Assembly (NCBI GenBank): GCA_003021175.1
Contig: PXQV01000012.1
Location: forward strand, 281,021-345,020
From: Halobacteriales archaeon QH_7_66_36
GTDB lineage: Archaea; Halobacteriota; Halobacteria; Halobacteriales; Haloarculaceae
Direction of reading: 5' to 3'
Length of the DNA: 64,000 nucleotides
In this document: one piece after another, positions 35,756 through 45,064 of the stretch
Layout: each line of letters opens with the position of its first letter
Position numbering within the stretch: position 1 is the stretch's first letter
Made by a program: the position numbers and the translations under genes
The notes under the pieces: generated by a model
Databases searched by the model: none
Seen by the model: only the letters and a program-made list of their open reading frames with translations
What the model was told of the DNA's origin: nothing

Positions 35756-36209
35756 CCGCTCGCGATGGCGGTGAAGTTGCAGACGAGCTGTTTGCCGGCG
35801 TCGGTGAGGATGCTCTCGGGGTGGAACTGGACGCCGTAGTGGGGACGGTCGGCGTGGCGCACGCCCATCAGGATGCCCGCCTCGTCGTCGGTGTAGGCCG
35901 TCTCGACGAGGGCGTCCGGCAGGTCGTCGCGCTCGACCGCGAGCGAGTGGTAGCGGCCGACGGAGAAGGGGTCGGCCACGCCCTCGTAGAGTTCCTCGCC
36001 GTCGTGGCTGACCGTCGAGGACTTCCCGTGGACGACGCTTTCCGCGTGGCCGACCGGCGCGCCGTGGGCCGCACACAGCGCCTGATGGCCGAGACAGACC
36101 CCTCGACCGTTATCTCGTCGTTGCGGCGGACGGTCACGTCCTCGAACTCGCCGACGTACTGGACGAGGTTGTACGCGAAGGAGTCGTAGTTGTCGACGAT
36201 GAGTATCAT
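35752..36209 (-). pseudogene. pabA: Glutamine amidotransferase component II (PabA/TrpG-type), broken by internal deletion and frameshift
   Basis: The N-terminal part [37 protein letters not shown] is a perfect TrpG/PabA start. At about base 36102 the frame slips. The correct sequence resumes as [15 protein letters not shown] (catalytic Cys of the glutaminase) in another frame and runs to YGVQFHPESILTDAGKQL (catalytic His-Glu). Compared with the family, about 36-38 codons are missing, including the oxyanion-loop 'SPGPGTP'. As written no functional glutaminase can be made. It begins overlapping the pabB stop (TGATG). It is either a real lesion or an assembly error. Confidence 0.75.
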
Positions 36210-37705
36210 CAGTCCCCCTCCATCCGGCCGGCGAGCGCGAAGGAGGCCCGCTCGTCGAGCGCCTCGTCGACGGCGGTCACCAGCGCCCGCGCCTTGTCGA
36301 GCGTCTCCTGGTACTCGCGTGCCGGCTCGGAGTCGTGGACGATACCGCTGCCCACGCGCAGTCGGTACTCGCCCGCGTGGCGCACGAGCGTCCGGATGGT
36401 GATGTTGAGCGTGGCGCGGTCGTCGAAGCCGAGCGCGACCATCGACCCGGTGTACGGGCCGCGACGGGTGCGCTCCACCTCGTCGATGATCTCCATCGTC
36501 CGGGGCTTGGGCGCGCCGGTGATGGTGCCGCCGGGGAACACCGCGGCGATGGCGTCCGCGACGCTCGCGTCCTCGCGCAGCCGACCCTCCACGAGCGAGA
36601 CGAGATGCATCACCTCCGAGTAGCGGTCGACGCGGCGGTACTCCGACACGTCGACGCTGCCGAACTCGCTCACCTTCCCGAGGTCGTTGCGCTCGAGGTC
36701 GACCAGCATCGCGTGTTCGGCCCGCTCCTTCTCGTCGCCCGTCAGTTCCGCCTCCAGTTCGTCGTCCGCTTCGGGTGTCGCTCCCCGCGGGCGCGTGCCG
36801 GCGATGGGTTCGGTCAGCAGGCGGTCGCCCTCGACGTCGAGCAGGAGTTCCGGCGACGCGCTCACGAGGTCGACGCCCGGGAACTCGATCAGCCCCGAGT
36901 AGGGCGCGGGGTTGACGCGGCGGAGCGCGTCGTACGCCCGAACAGGGTGGACGGACGCCGGCGCGGTGAGCCGGTGGCTCACGTTCGTCTGGAAGGTGTC
37001 GCCGTCGCGGATGTACTGCTTGATGCGGCGGACGCGCTCCGCGAAGGCGGCCTCGCCACACTCGCTCTCGAAGGTGCTTCGGCTCCCAGTCGTCGCCGTC
37101 GACGCCACCTCGCGGTCGTCGGTCAACGCCGCTCGTGCGAGCGCGAGCGCCCGGTCGCGACCCTCGCGGTAGGCCGCCGCGGGGTCGTCGCCGACGACCG
37201 GACAGGCGGTGATCCGCAGCGTCGCGCTGTCGCCGCGGGGTTCCTCCCACGCCGCGACGCGGTCGAAGACGCCGAGCTGGAGCCGCGGGAGGCCATCGGG
37301 AACCGTCGTCGCCGGGAGCGACTCCAGTTCGCGGGCGGCGTCGTAGGAGAGCCAGCCGAACGCGCCACACGGGTACGGCACGTCACAGTCGCCGCGGGCG
37401 AGTCGCTCGCGGCCGAGCAGTTCGTCGACGGCGGCCATGCTCGGACTCTCGCCGTCGCGCGATGCCGCCGTCGGGCCGACCCGGAGCCGCTCGACCGGGT
37501 CGACGCCGAAGTAGCCCCAGCCGTCCTGTCCGCCCGTGGTCTCGTAGAAGAAGCCGTCGGCGTCCCCGTCGCGGGCGCGACGGTACGCCTCGAACGGGTC
37601 GGCCACCTCGACGCGAACCTCGACCGGAACCCGCGCCCCGGCCGACGCGCCCGCGACCGTCCGCGCGAACGCCCCCTCCGTCGTGATCGTCGTGATACCG
37701 TTCAT
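36209..37705 (-). CDS. pabB: Chorismate-utilising synthase component I (aminodeoxychorismate synthase PabB or anthranilate synthase TrpE)
   Basis: 498 residues. The chorismate-binding domain is complete: [123 protein letters not shown]. The active-site segment reads PIAGT: Ala here is typical of anthranilate synthase, whereas classic PabB has Lys (PIKGT). The N-terminal domain has FYETTGG where feedback-inhibited TrpE has LLES. Folate genes nearby favour PabB; the residue favours TrpE, so the assignment is open. It provides the synthase half of the two-subunit enzyme with the broken glutaminase. Confidence 0.78.
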   Translation of the reverse strand: MNGITTITTEGAFARTVAGASAGARVPVEVRVEVADPFEAYRRARDGDADGFFYETTGGQDGWGYFGVDPVERLRVGPTAASRDGESPSMAAVDELLGRERLARGDCDVPYPCGAFGWLSYDAARELESLPATTVPDGLPRLQLGVFDRVAAWEEPRGDSATLRITACPVVGDDPAAAYREGRDRALALARAALTDDREVASTATTGSRSTFESECGEAAFAERVRRIKQYIRDGDTFQTNVSHRLTAPASVHPVRAYDALRRVNPAPYSGLIEFPGVDLVSASPELLLDVEGDRLLTEPIAGTRPRGATPEADDELEAELTGDEKERAEHAMLVDLERNDLGKVSEFGSVDVSEYRRVDRYSEVMHLVSLVEGRLREDASVADAIAAVFPGGTITGAPKPRTMEIIDEVERTRRGPYTGSMVALGFDDRATLNITIRTLVRHAGEYRLRVGSGIVHDSEPAREYQETLDKARALVTAVDEALDERASFALAGRMEGD

Positions 37706-37999
37706 GTAGATCTGAGTCGGGAAGCGATTCCCGGGTCCCTCGTTGCGATTTCATTCACCTATCTGGACAAAAACTTTGCGCAGGTCGTGTCTACGACTCT
37801 AACAGTGTGGTTTTCGACAGGAAACGCAGTATCAGCGTGACGAACATTTGCCGCCACTTCAAAGGACGGAGTATTCCGCCTGAGTAGCTATACTGGGTGG
37901 CCGGAACCGGCCTGCACGCGCGGTCGGAACCGGCGTGAGGTCGGCGTGTTGGGTCTTCCACGCGCCGAGCGCGGTGACGGCCCGCCGCACCTGATCACG

Positions 38000-38893
38000 A
38001 TGACAACGGTAATCGACGGCAACGAGACGGCAGAGCGGATAGAAGCGGGCGTGTCGACCTGCGCGACGACGCTCAGGGAGGCGGGCGTCACGCCGGGACT
38101 CGCCACGGTCCTGATGAGCGACGACGGCGCGAGCGAGACGTACGTCTCGATGAAACAGCAGACCTGCGAGGAGCTCGGCATCCGTGGCTACCACCACGAG
38201 ATCGACCCGGAGGAGCCGGCGTCGGCGCTGTTCGACCGGATCGACGAGCTGAACGCCGACCCGTCGATCCACGGCATCCTCGTCCAGATGCCCGTTCCCG
38301 ACCACATCGACAAGGCCGACGTACTCCAGCGTATCGACCCCATGAAAGACGTGGACGGCTTCCACCCGGAGAACGTCGGGCGACTCGTCGCCGGCAACGC
38401 CCGGTTCAAGCCGTGTACGCCCCACGGCGTCCAGAAGCTCCTCGCGGCCTACGACGTGGAGACGGAGGGGGCAGAGGCCGTCGTCGTCGGCCGGTCGGAC
38501 ATCGTCGGGAAGCCGATGGCGAATCTCCTCGTCCAGTACGGAGAGGGCGGCAACGCGACGACCACCGTCTGTCATTCCCGGACCGAGGACCTCGCGGCCA
38601 AGACCCGGGCCGCGGACATCCTCGTTGCCGCTGCGGGCGTTCCGGAGATGATCGACGCGTCGATGGTCGGCGAGGGCGCGACGGTCATCGACGTGGGCAT
38701 CAACCGGGTCGACGCCGACACGGAGAAAGGCTACGAACTCGTCGGCGACGTGGACTTCGAGAGCGCCAAGCAGAACGCCGACGTCATCACGCCCGTCCCC
38801 GGCGGCGTCGGGCCGCTCACCATCGCAATGCTGATGTACAACACGGTGAAGGCGGCCAGCCTCCAGTCGGGCGTCCCGATCGAGTTACCCTGA
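38000..38893 (+). CDS. folD: Bifunctional methylene-THF dehydrogenase / methenyl-THF cyclohydrolase
   Basis: 297 residues from ATG 38000 (MTTVIDGNETAERI; the track's extension is unsupported). FolD motifs are SETYVSMKQQTCEELGI with the catalytic Tyr and Lys, GILVQMPVPDHID, PMKDVDGFHPENVGRL, PCTPHGVQKLL, VVVGRSDIVGKPMANLL (NAD(P) site), DVGINR and TPVPGGVGPLTIAMLMYNT. It interconverts methylene-, methenyl- and formyl-THF and therefore links MetF and the FAD-GcvT enzymes with formate-THF ligase. A 294-bp region upstream separates it from the divergent pabB. Confidence 0.95.
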   Translation: MTTVIDGNETAERIEAGVSTCATTLREAGVTPGLATVLMSDDGASETYVSMKQQTCEELGIRGYHHEIDPEEPASALFDRIDELNADPSIHGILVQMPVPDHIDKADVLQRIDPMKDVDGFHPENVGRLVAGNARFKPCTPHGVQKLLAAYDVETEGAEAVVVGRSDIVGKPMANLLVQYGEGGNATTTVCHSRTEDLAAKTRAADILVAAAGVPEMIDASMVGEGATVIDVGINRVDADTEKGYELVGDVDFESAKQNADVITPVPGGVGPLTIAMLMYNTVKAASLQSGVPIELP

Positions 38894-38902
38894 ATGAAAG
38901 GG

Positions 38903-41614
38903 TCAGCCGGTGTTTTTCATCCCGGCGGCGATACCTTTCACCGTGAGTCGGAGCGTGCGGTCCTCGGCGTCGGTGCGGTCCTCGCGGCTCAGCAGTCGGA
39001 CCTGTAGCTTGTTGAGCGGGTCGACGTAGGGGTTGCGCCGGGCCAGATTCGCCGCGAACCAGTCGCGCTGTATCAGGTCGTCGTGGCCGGTGATAGCCGT
39101 GACGAGGTCGACGGCCCGCTCGTACTCCGCCTCGATGCGAGGGAAGAAGTGGTCGCGCAGCGCCGGGTCGGCCGCGTCGGCGTACTCGCTCGCCACGTCG
39201 AGTTCGGTCTTGGCGAGCGCCATCGCCGCGTTGTCGAGCATCGTCCGGAAGAAGGGCCAGTTCTCGTACATCGCCCGGAGCGTCCCGACGTCGCCACCCT
39301 CGTCGAGGTAGCCGCCGAGTCCCGACGCCAGCGAGTACCACCCCGGCAAGATACACCGCGCCTGCGTCCACGAGAACACCCACGGGATGGCGCGCAGATC
39401 CTCGACGGAGCGCTCGCCGGAGCGAGAGGCCGGCCGCGAGCCGAGATTGAGGTCCTCGATGACGGTGATCGGCGTCGCCTGCTCGAAGTACGAGACGAAC
39501 CCGTCCGTTTCGAGCAGGTCACGGTACGCCGAGCGGGCGTGGCTCGCGGCCGTCTCCATCGCCGCCTCCCACGCCTCGGGGACGCGCTCGCCGCCCGCCG
39601 ACACCGCCGCGTGGCGGGCGCGGATCTGTGCGTTCAGCATCTGTTCGAGGTTGCGCTCGGCGATGCGCGGATTGGTGTACTTCTCGGCGATGGCCTCGCC
39701 CTGTTCGGTGAACTTCACCTCGCCGGTGACCGTCTCCCGCGGGAGCGCGAGCAGGGCGTCGTTCATCGGGCCGCCGCCCCGCGAGACGGAGCCACCACGA
39801 CCGTGGAACAGGCGAAGCGAAATGTCGTGTGACTCGCAGATGTCGGTGAGCCGCTTCTGGTTCCGGTGGAGCGACCACCGGGCCGCGAGATAGCCGTTCT
39901 CCTTGTTGGAGTCGGAGTAGCCGAGCATCACCTCCTGGACGGGCCGGTCGCCGTCGGCCCGGGCGTCGATGGCCGCCGCGTACGCCTCGTTCTCGAAGAG
40001 CGTCCCCATGATGCGCCGAGCGCCCGAGAGCGCGGACTTCGTCTCCAACAGCGGCACCACGTCCAGCCCGCAGTGGCCCGGCAGGTCGGCGACGCCGGCT
40101 TGATCGGCGAGGAACAGCACCTCCAGGACGTGAGACGGCTCCTCGCACATCGAGATGCAGTAGGTGTCGATGGCGTCGACGCCGTACTCGCGCTGCCAGT
40201 CGGCCGTCTCGTCGAACAGCGTGAGCACGCGCGCGGCCGTCTCCGAGAGGTCGCTCGTGTCGCCCGTGTCGACGACCGGGTCGTCGGCGAGGATGGCCTC
40301 CGTCAGCAGGTCGACCCGCTCGGACTCGTCGCGGTCCCGGTAGTCGATTCCCTCGCGGTCGAGCGCCTCCGCCACGGCGAGCGTGTGGTTTTCCCGATGA
40401 TCGCGCAGGTCGAGGCTGGCGAGCGAGAAGCCGAAGGTTGCGACCTGCCGGCGGAGCGGGTCGACGTGCGCGTCGGCGATGTTCGCAGCGCGGTTCGCGC
40501 GCAGGTCCGCGGCCAGCGCGTCTAAGTCGGCTAGCAGCGCCTCGTAATCGGCGTAGCCGCCCGGCCGGACGCCGCCGACCCGGTCGATCCGCTCGCGCAT
40601 CAGCTTCAGCAGTTGCCGATAGGGCTCGTTCGGGTAGCGGTCGGCCGCCTCGTCGGCCGCTTCGTCGAGTTCCGCTCGGTGGTGCGCCAGCCGGTCGGTC
40701 ACCCGGTCGCCGACGGTGATGCGGTCGGTGTGCTGGCTCAGGACGCCGGAGAGCCGCTTCAGCGCCGTCCGATACTTTTCGAGGACGACCGCGCGCTGGC
40801 GGTCGAGCGTCTCCGCGGTGACCTCGGGGGTGACGTGTGGGTTGCCGTCGCGGTCGCTGCCGGCCCACGAGCGGAACTCGAACAGCTTCGGCACGTCGAT
40901 GTCGTCGTACGCCGCGCCGAGTCGCGTCTCCAGTTCGGCGTACACGTCGCCGACCACGTCGAACAGCGTGTTCTCCAGATACCACTGCACGTTCAGCGCC
41001 TCGTCGGTCACCTCCGGGCGGCGGTCGCGGAGCTGTGGCGTCTGCCAGAGGCTCGTCACCGTCGTCTCGATGTCGCGTGCGACGGCCGACTGCTCGGCGT
41101 CGGTGAGTCGCCGCTCGTCCAGCGTCTCGAGGTCGGCGGCGACCGACCGGAGCTTCGCCTTCACCGTCTTCCGGCGCGCCTCGGTCGGGTGGGCCGTGAA
41201 CGTCGGCTCGATGAGCACGTCGTCGAGGACGCTTTCGACCGTCTCGGCGTCGGCGTCCCGTGCGCGGAGCGCGTCGACCGCCGCGGCGACGGAGTCGTCG
41301 AGCGCTCCCGACTGGTGGCCCTGCCGGACGGCGCGCACTCGCTCGCGCTCCTCGGCGAGATTCACCAGCTCGAAGTAGGTCGTGAAGGCGCGCGCCACCA
41401 CCTCCTCGTGGTCCCTGTCGGCGGCTTCGAGCGCCCGTTCCAGCGGCTCCCACGACTCCGCGTCGCCGCGCCGGTAGGCGATTGCGGCGCGCCGGACCCG
41501 CTCGACCGTCTCGTACCCCTCGTCGGAGGACTGCTCCGCGATCACGTCGCCGAGCAGTTCGCCCAGCTCCCTGACGTCCTGTTCGACGTGTCGCCCGTGT
41601 AACTGGTCGTTCAT
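38903..41614 (-). CDS. ppc: Phosphoenolpyruvate carboxylase
   Basis: 903 residues from ATG 41614 (MNDQLHGRHVEQDVREL); the track adds an unsupported 77-residue extension. Bacterial-type PEPC motifs are present: TFTAHPTEARRKTVK with the catalytic His, WAGSDRDGNPHVT, SLDLRDHRENH, MLGYSDSNKENGYLAARW, RLFHGRGGSVSRGGGP, PWVFSWTQARCILPGWYSL, RNPYVDPLNKLQ and the C-terminal GMKNTG. It makes oxaloacetate from PEP and bicarbonate, replenishing the TCA cycle. It is convergent with folD, with 9 bp between the ends. Confidence 0.96.
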   Translation of the reverse strand: MNDQLHGRHVEQDVRELGELLGDVIAEQSSDEGYETVERVRRAAIAYRRGDAESWEPLERALEAADRDHEEVVARAFTTYFELVNLAEERERVRAVRQGHQSGALDDSVAAAVDALRARDADAETVESVLDDVLIEPTFTAHPTEARRKTVKAKLRSVAADLETLDERRLTDAEQSAVARDIETTVTSLWQTPQLRDRRPEVTDEALNVQWYLENTLFDVVGDVYAELETRLGAAYDDIDVPKLFEFRSWAGSDRDGNPHVTPEVTAETLDRQRAVVLEKYRTALKRLSGVLSQHTDRITVGDRVTDRLAHHRAELDEAADEAADRYPNEPYRQLLKLMRERIDRVGGVRPGGYADYEALLADLDALAADLRANRAANIADAHVDPLRRQVATFGFSLASLDLRDHRENHTLAVAEALDREGIDYRDRDESERVDLLTEAILADDPVVDTGDTSDLSETAARVLTLFDETADWQREYGVDAIDTYCISMCEEPSHVLEVLFLADQAGVADLPGHCGLDVVPLLETKSALSGARRIMGTLFENEAYAAAIDARADGDRPVQEVMLGYSDSNKENGYLAARWSLHRNQKRLTDICESHDISLRLFHGRGGSVSRGGGPMNDALLALPRETVTGEVKFTEQGEAIAEKYTNPRIAERNLEQMLNAQIRARHAAVSAGGERVPEAWEAAMETAASHARSAYRDLLETDGFVSYFEQATPITVIEDLNLGSRPASRSGERSVEDLRAIPWVFSWTQARCILPGWYSLASGLGGYLDEGGDVGTLRAMYENWPFFRTMLDNAAMALAKTELDVASEYADAADPALRDHFFPRIEAEYERAVDLVTAITGHDDLIQRDWFAANLARRNPYVDPLNKLQVRLLSREDRTDAEDRTLRLTVKGIAAGMKNTG

Positions 41615-41908
41615 ACGGGCTGGAGCGGCTCTCCGGTGTAAAGCGTTCGCTCCGTGGCACGTATTAACGTCACATAGTTTCGTGTAGAATCGCGGGACGG
41701 CGCGAAAAACCGGCAGGCGGCGGCGCGACACCGCAGACGAACGGGAGGAGCGGCGGCACCCATCTGGGGCGAGTGAAGCGGGGTTCCCACGACCTGACAG
41801 CGGTCCGATGACTCTGGTCGACGGAATGTGGACGGCCCACGGCACGCCCGGCAGAGCCAGACCGAGGTCGGCCGGAGGTTCTTGTGGTCGCCGCTCGTAT
41901 CGGCTAAT

Positions 41909-42103
41909 ATGACGACAGCAGACGACGAGGATGCGCCGACGCCGCCGGCACCGCTCCGGGAGTTCACCGACGACCTGCTGGCCGACGACGAGGTGACGCG
42001 GACGTTCGCGGACACCATCGAGGTGCCGTCACGGTTCGACCGGGATTCACCGACCGCGACGTGGCGGTTTGACGGCACGCTCACTGTCCGCGTCGAGGAG
42101 TAG
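41909..42103 (+). CDS. Small acidic protein of unknown function
   Basis: 64 residues from ATG 41909 (MTTADDEDAPTPPAPLREFT), preceded by 'tcggctaat' as a possible promoter element. Acidic, no membrane segment, ending in a beta-like stretch TATWRFDGTLTVRVEE. It is convergent with the next gene (5 bp apart). Unknown. Confidence 0.45.
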   Translation: MTTADDEDAPTPPAPLREFTDDLLADDEVTRTFADTIEVPSRFDRDSPTATWRFDGTLTVRVEE

Positions 42104-42108
42104 CCCGC

Positions 42109-42393
42109 TCAGAGAGAGAGGGGAGTCACACCCGTGCGGGGTGTGCGGCTCCGGTCGTCGTACTCCGTGCGGCCCACGAACCCCACGTCGAGGAACTCCA
42201 TCATCTCCTCGTAGAGGCCTGTCGCACACTGGAACTCCGCTTCCGGACAGCGCGCCAGCACCTCCGCGAGCGTCCGGTCCGCCCCGTTCGGCGCTTCCAA
42301 CTCCCGGTCGCCGACCGCGGCGATAGCCTGCGAGCGGGTCGTCGGGAACGTCAATTCCTCGGCGAACAGTTCGCGTGCTTCGACTGGTCGCAT
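42109..42393 (-). CDS. Small protein of unknown function (DUF5789-like length)
   Basis: 94 residues from ATG 42393 (MRPVEARELFAEELTFPTTRSQAI). The start resembles short haloarchaeal proteins of the type '...F PttreeaiaavGD.el...', but I cannot name the family with confidence. The middle has ADRTLAEVLARCPEAEFQCATGLYEEMMEFL, helical with two Cys. The proposed start lies head-to-head with the LLM oxidoreductase gene. Confidence 0.6.
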   Translation of the reverse strand: MRPVEARELFAEELTFPTTRSQAIAAVGDRELEAPNGADRTLAEVLARCPEAEFQCATGLYEEMMEFLDVGFVGRTEYDDRSRTPRTGVTPLSL

Positions 42394-42484
42394 GGATAAA
42401 CGTCTGCGCGCCACCGTCGTGAGGGCTGTCCCGCACGTGTTCGGGACCACAGCGCCCATACCGCTGGCAGGGCGACTCCGGACC

Positions 42485-43399
42485 GTGGCCGAGTACCGAA
42501 ACGCTGGCTACGAACGGCTGTTCGGCGAGCGCGGGTTGAGCGTCGGCGTCGGCTTTCCCCTGACCGACAGCCGGGAGTCGCGTCCGGACCCTGACCGCGA
42601 GATGGCGCTGGCGGCGAAAGCCGAAGCTCTTGGCTTCGACGCGGTGTGGGCGCGAGATGTGCCCCTCTACTGGCCCCGATTCGGCGATGCGGGCCAGACG
42701 TTCGACCCGTGGACGTGGCTGGGCTACGCCGCCGCACACACGGACGACATCGCGCTCGGCACGGCGAGCGTCGTGCTCCCGCTACGTCACCCCTTGCACG
42801 TCGCCAAGCAGGCGGCGTCGCTCGACCGACTCTCCGACGGGCGGCTGGTGATGGGTGTTGCGACGGGCGACCGCGACCCGGAGTTCGAGGCGTTCGACAT
42901 CGACCGCGAGGAGCGAGACGCGCGCTTCCGGGAGGCGGTCGCGACGCTCCGGACCGTCTGGCGCGAGGAGTTCCCCGAAGCCGACGGCTCGTGGGGCGAA
43001 CTCGACGGCGAACTCGATCTCGTGCCGACGCCGACAGCCGGGACGGTTCCCCTCTTGCCGACCGGCCGCGCCCGGCAGTCGCTGGAGTGGCTGGGCGAAC
43101 ACGGCGATGGCTGGCTGTTCTACCACCTCCCAGAGTCGACACTCGACGCGTATCTCGACGACTGGCGCGAGGTCGCGGGCGACAAGCCGTACGCGATGGT
43201 CGTCAGGACCGAACTCGCCGACGACCCCGAGGCCGACCCGGAGCCGGTCCATCAGGGCTACCGCGCCGGAACGGCGTGGTTCGTCGACTACTTGCGCCGA
43301 CTGGAAACGAGGGGCGTCGACCACGTGCTCGTCTCCGTCGACGGTGACGATCCAGAACGAGCGTTAGAGCGGATTTCGGACGTTTTTGACCGGGTGTGA
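42485..43399 (+). CDS. LLM-class (luciferase-like, flavin or F420) oxidoreductase
   Basis: About 304 residues if started at GTG 42485 (MAEYRNAGYERLFGERGLSVGVGFPL); the track's ATG 42392 overlaps the divergent gene and adds 31 residues with little coding character. TIM-barrel LLM features are AKAEALGFDAVWARDVP, WTWLGYAAAHTDDIALGTASVVLPLRHPLHVAKQAASLDRLSDGRLVMGVATGDRDPEFEAF, and SLEWLGEHGDGWLFYH. Members are FMN- or F420-dependent monooxygenases or reductases. The substrate is unknown. It ends 16 bp before the convergent CbiX-like gene. Confidence 0.8.
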   Translation: MAEYRNAGYERLFGERGLSVGVGFPLTDSRESRPDPDREMALAAKAEALGFDAVWARDVPLYWPRFGDAGQTFDPWTWLGYAAAHTDDIALGTASVVLPLRHPLHVAKQAASLDRLSDGRLVMGVATGDRDPEFEAFDIDREERDARFREAVATLRTVWREEFPEADGSWGELDGELDLVPTPTAGTVPLLPTGRARQSLEWLGEHGDGWLFYHLPESTLDAYLDDWREVAGDKPYAMVVRTELADDPEADPEPVHQGYRAGTAWFVDYLRRLETRGVDHVLVSVDGDDPERALERISDVFDRV

Positions 43400-43415
43400 G
43401 CAGACGCACACAGGT

Positions 43416-44189
43416 TTATCGCCCCTCGCCGTCGGTCGCGACTGGACGCGCTGTCTCCACGTCCGCGTCGAACGCTCCGGGGTCGCCCGCGTCCGCGAGC
43501 ACGCGGCCCTTCGCGGCCTCGGCGTGGACGGCGTCGGTCACGCGCGGGTGGGTGCCGAGCGGGTCGGCGTACTCGATGCCGCCCCGCGAGAGTTCGAGTG
43601 CGTCCGGGATGCGCTGTTCCGTCGCCGGCGTCGAGGCGATGAAGAGAGGGACGGCGACGGACCGCGGCTCCGTCACCTCGTATCGGACGCACTCGACGGT
43701 CGGGTTCTGGAGGAGATAACAGGTGACGACCTGTCCGTAGTCGCCGCGCTCGCGGAGGCGCTCGGCGTGGTACTCGGCGGCGCGGCGCTGGTGAGGTGTC
43801 GAACTGCTGCCGAAGGCCGCGAGCACGAGCGAGGCGTCCGCACCGGCGGGAATCTGACTCGCCGCCCGCTCCGCGAGCACCTCGGTCACTGCCGGATTTC
43901 GGCCGACGGGATCACAGTAGTGGACCTCACCCGAGAGATGCGAGAGGGCGCGCGGCACCGCGTCGACGGTGTCGCGGGTGTGGGCGAGACACATCGGCAC
44001 CGCGTGGACGCGGTCGGCAGGATGGTCGGCGAACTGATCGCGTAGCTCCCGGACCGGCTCCGCGTCGTACGTCGCCACCTCGACCGTGTCGAACGCCGTC
44101 CGGTCGGCGAGTCGACGGCGGTGCGTCTCGAACACTTCGGGGGCGTCCCCGACGGCGCGACCGACGAGTAGCAGCGTATCTCGGGACAT
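43416..44189 (-). CDS. CbiX-like chelatase paralogue with altered metal-site residues
   Basis: 257 residues with two CbiX-like half repeats (LLLVGRAVGDAPEVFETHRRRLADRT... and LVLAAFGSSSTPHQRRAAEYHAERLR...). In true CbiX the first half has 'GHGS' and 'HxxxDxP' with metal-binding His. Here the first site is VGRAVG and the second HTRDTVDAVP, so the His pattern is changed. It may be inactive, a scaffold or chelatase partner, or it may handle another step. A separate complete CbiX lies at 55.3 kb. The upstream region carries the cobalamin-regulon motif (44211-44234), so it probably belongs to the same regulon. Monocistronic. Confidence 0.68.
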   Translation of the reverse strand: MSRDTLLLVGRAVGDAPEVFETHRRRLADRTAFDTVEVATYDAEPVRELRDQFADHPADRVHAVPMCLAHTRDTVDAVPRALSHLSGEVHYCDPVGRNPAVTEVLAERAASQIPAGADASLVLAAFGSSSTPHQRRAAEYHAERLRERGDYGQVVTCYLLQNPTVECVRYEVTEPRSVAVPLFIASTPATEQRIPDALELSRGGIEYADPLGTHPRVTDAVHAEAAKGRVLADAGDPGAFDADVETARPVATDGEGR

Positions 44190-44210
44190 TGTGGTAGCCT
44201 CGACCTAACT

Positions 44211-44234
44211 CAATCTTACTTTTGTTAGGCCAAG
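44211..44234. promoter_or_regulatory. Cobalamin-regulon motif, site A (before the CbiX-like gene)
   Basis: Plus strand: CAAT, CTTA, then CTTTTGTTAGGCCAAG. It aligns without gaps to the sites before the other cobalamin operons. It lies 22-45 bp upstream of the minus-strand start at 44189, overlapping where its core promoter should be. Confidence 0.6.
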
Positions 44235-44287
44235 TTCGCTTGTTATACGATACGAAGGGTCCGACTAATAGCTAACGGTGGGTGAAC

Positions 44288-45064
44288 CTACCCGGCGCGA
44301 ACGACGAGCACGGAGAGATCGGAGAAGGAAGTGTCCGCTGGGTCGGAGCCTCCCGCGTCCTCGGCCAGTTTTCCGAGTGTTGTCCGGGTGATCGACTCGT
44401 CGTCGTGGGTGAGTCGCTCGCAGACGAGCGCCATGTGTTCGGGGTCGCCGCCGGCGTCGAGCAGGTGCGCCGCGACGTCGCCGGGCATCCAGTCGTACGG
44501 GCGCGGAAGCACGAGCAGATGACGGTCGCCCGCGTCCGCGCGGAGTCGCCGCAGGTCTGCGTCGAGGTCGCCGCTCTTGTGGAGGGTGACGAACGTCGTG
44601 TCTTCCATCGGCGTCCGTGCCCGACTCGCCGCGATCTGGAGCGAGGAGATACCCGGCACGACCCGGACGGGCGCGCCGACCGCCCGCTCAACCTTCCCGA
44701 GGAACTGGTAGCCGGAGTGGTTCGGGTCGCCCATCAGCACGGCAGTCCCGCGGTCGCCGTCGGCGACGCGCTCGCCGAACCGCGCGAGCGTCTCGGCCTC
44801 GTCGCGGTAGCCACACGTCAGCAGGTCCGCGTCCGTCAGGTCGGCGACGAACTCGACGACGGTGCCGAAGCCGACCACCACGTCGGCCTCGCGGATGGCG
44901 CGCTCGCCCCGGGGGGGCAGGTACGCGGTGTTTCCGGGCCCGATACCGACTGCGTGAACTGGCTCTCCGCCCGGTTCGTCGAGCGGCGGTTCGGGTGCGG
45001 CCGCCGCGAACGTCGCCGGGTCCGGCCCCGAATCGAGGTCGTAGCCGTCGTCAGCGTCGCTCAC
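44288..45064 (-). CDS. cbiE: Cobalt-precorrin-7 (C5)-methyltransferase CbiE
   Basis: 258 residues. SAM-dependent corrin methyltransferase fold: a GIGPGN loop (HAVGIGPGNTAYL), GDPNHSGYQFLG, and VVPGISSLQIAASRARTPMEDTTFVTLHKSGD, which is the CbiE/CobL-N signature region (PGISS plus 'LH'). It methylates C5 of the corrin ring. An N-terminal ~35-residue acidic extension is not part of the fold. Last gene of the cobN operon, overlapping cbiC (ATGA). Confidence 0.85.
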   Translation of the reverse strand: MSDADDGYDLDSGPDPATFAAAAPEPPLDEPGGEPVHAVGIGPGNTAYLPPRGERAIREADVVVGFGTVVEFVADLTDADLLTCGYRDEAETLARFGERVADGDRGTAVLMGDPNHSGYQFLGKVERAVGAPVRVVPGISSLQIAASRARTPMEDTTFVTLHKSGDLDADLRRLRADAGDRHLLVLPRPYDWMPGDVAAHLLDAGGDPEHMALVCERLTHDDESITRTTLGKLAEDAGGSDPADTSFSDLSVLVVRAG

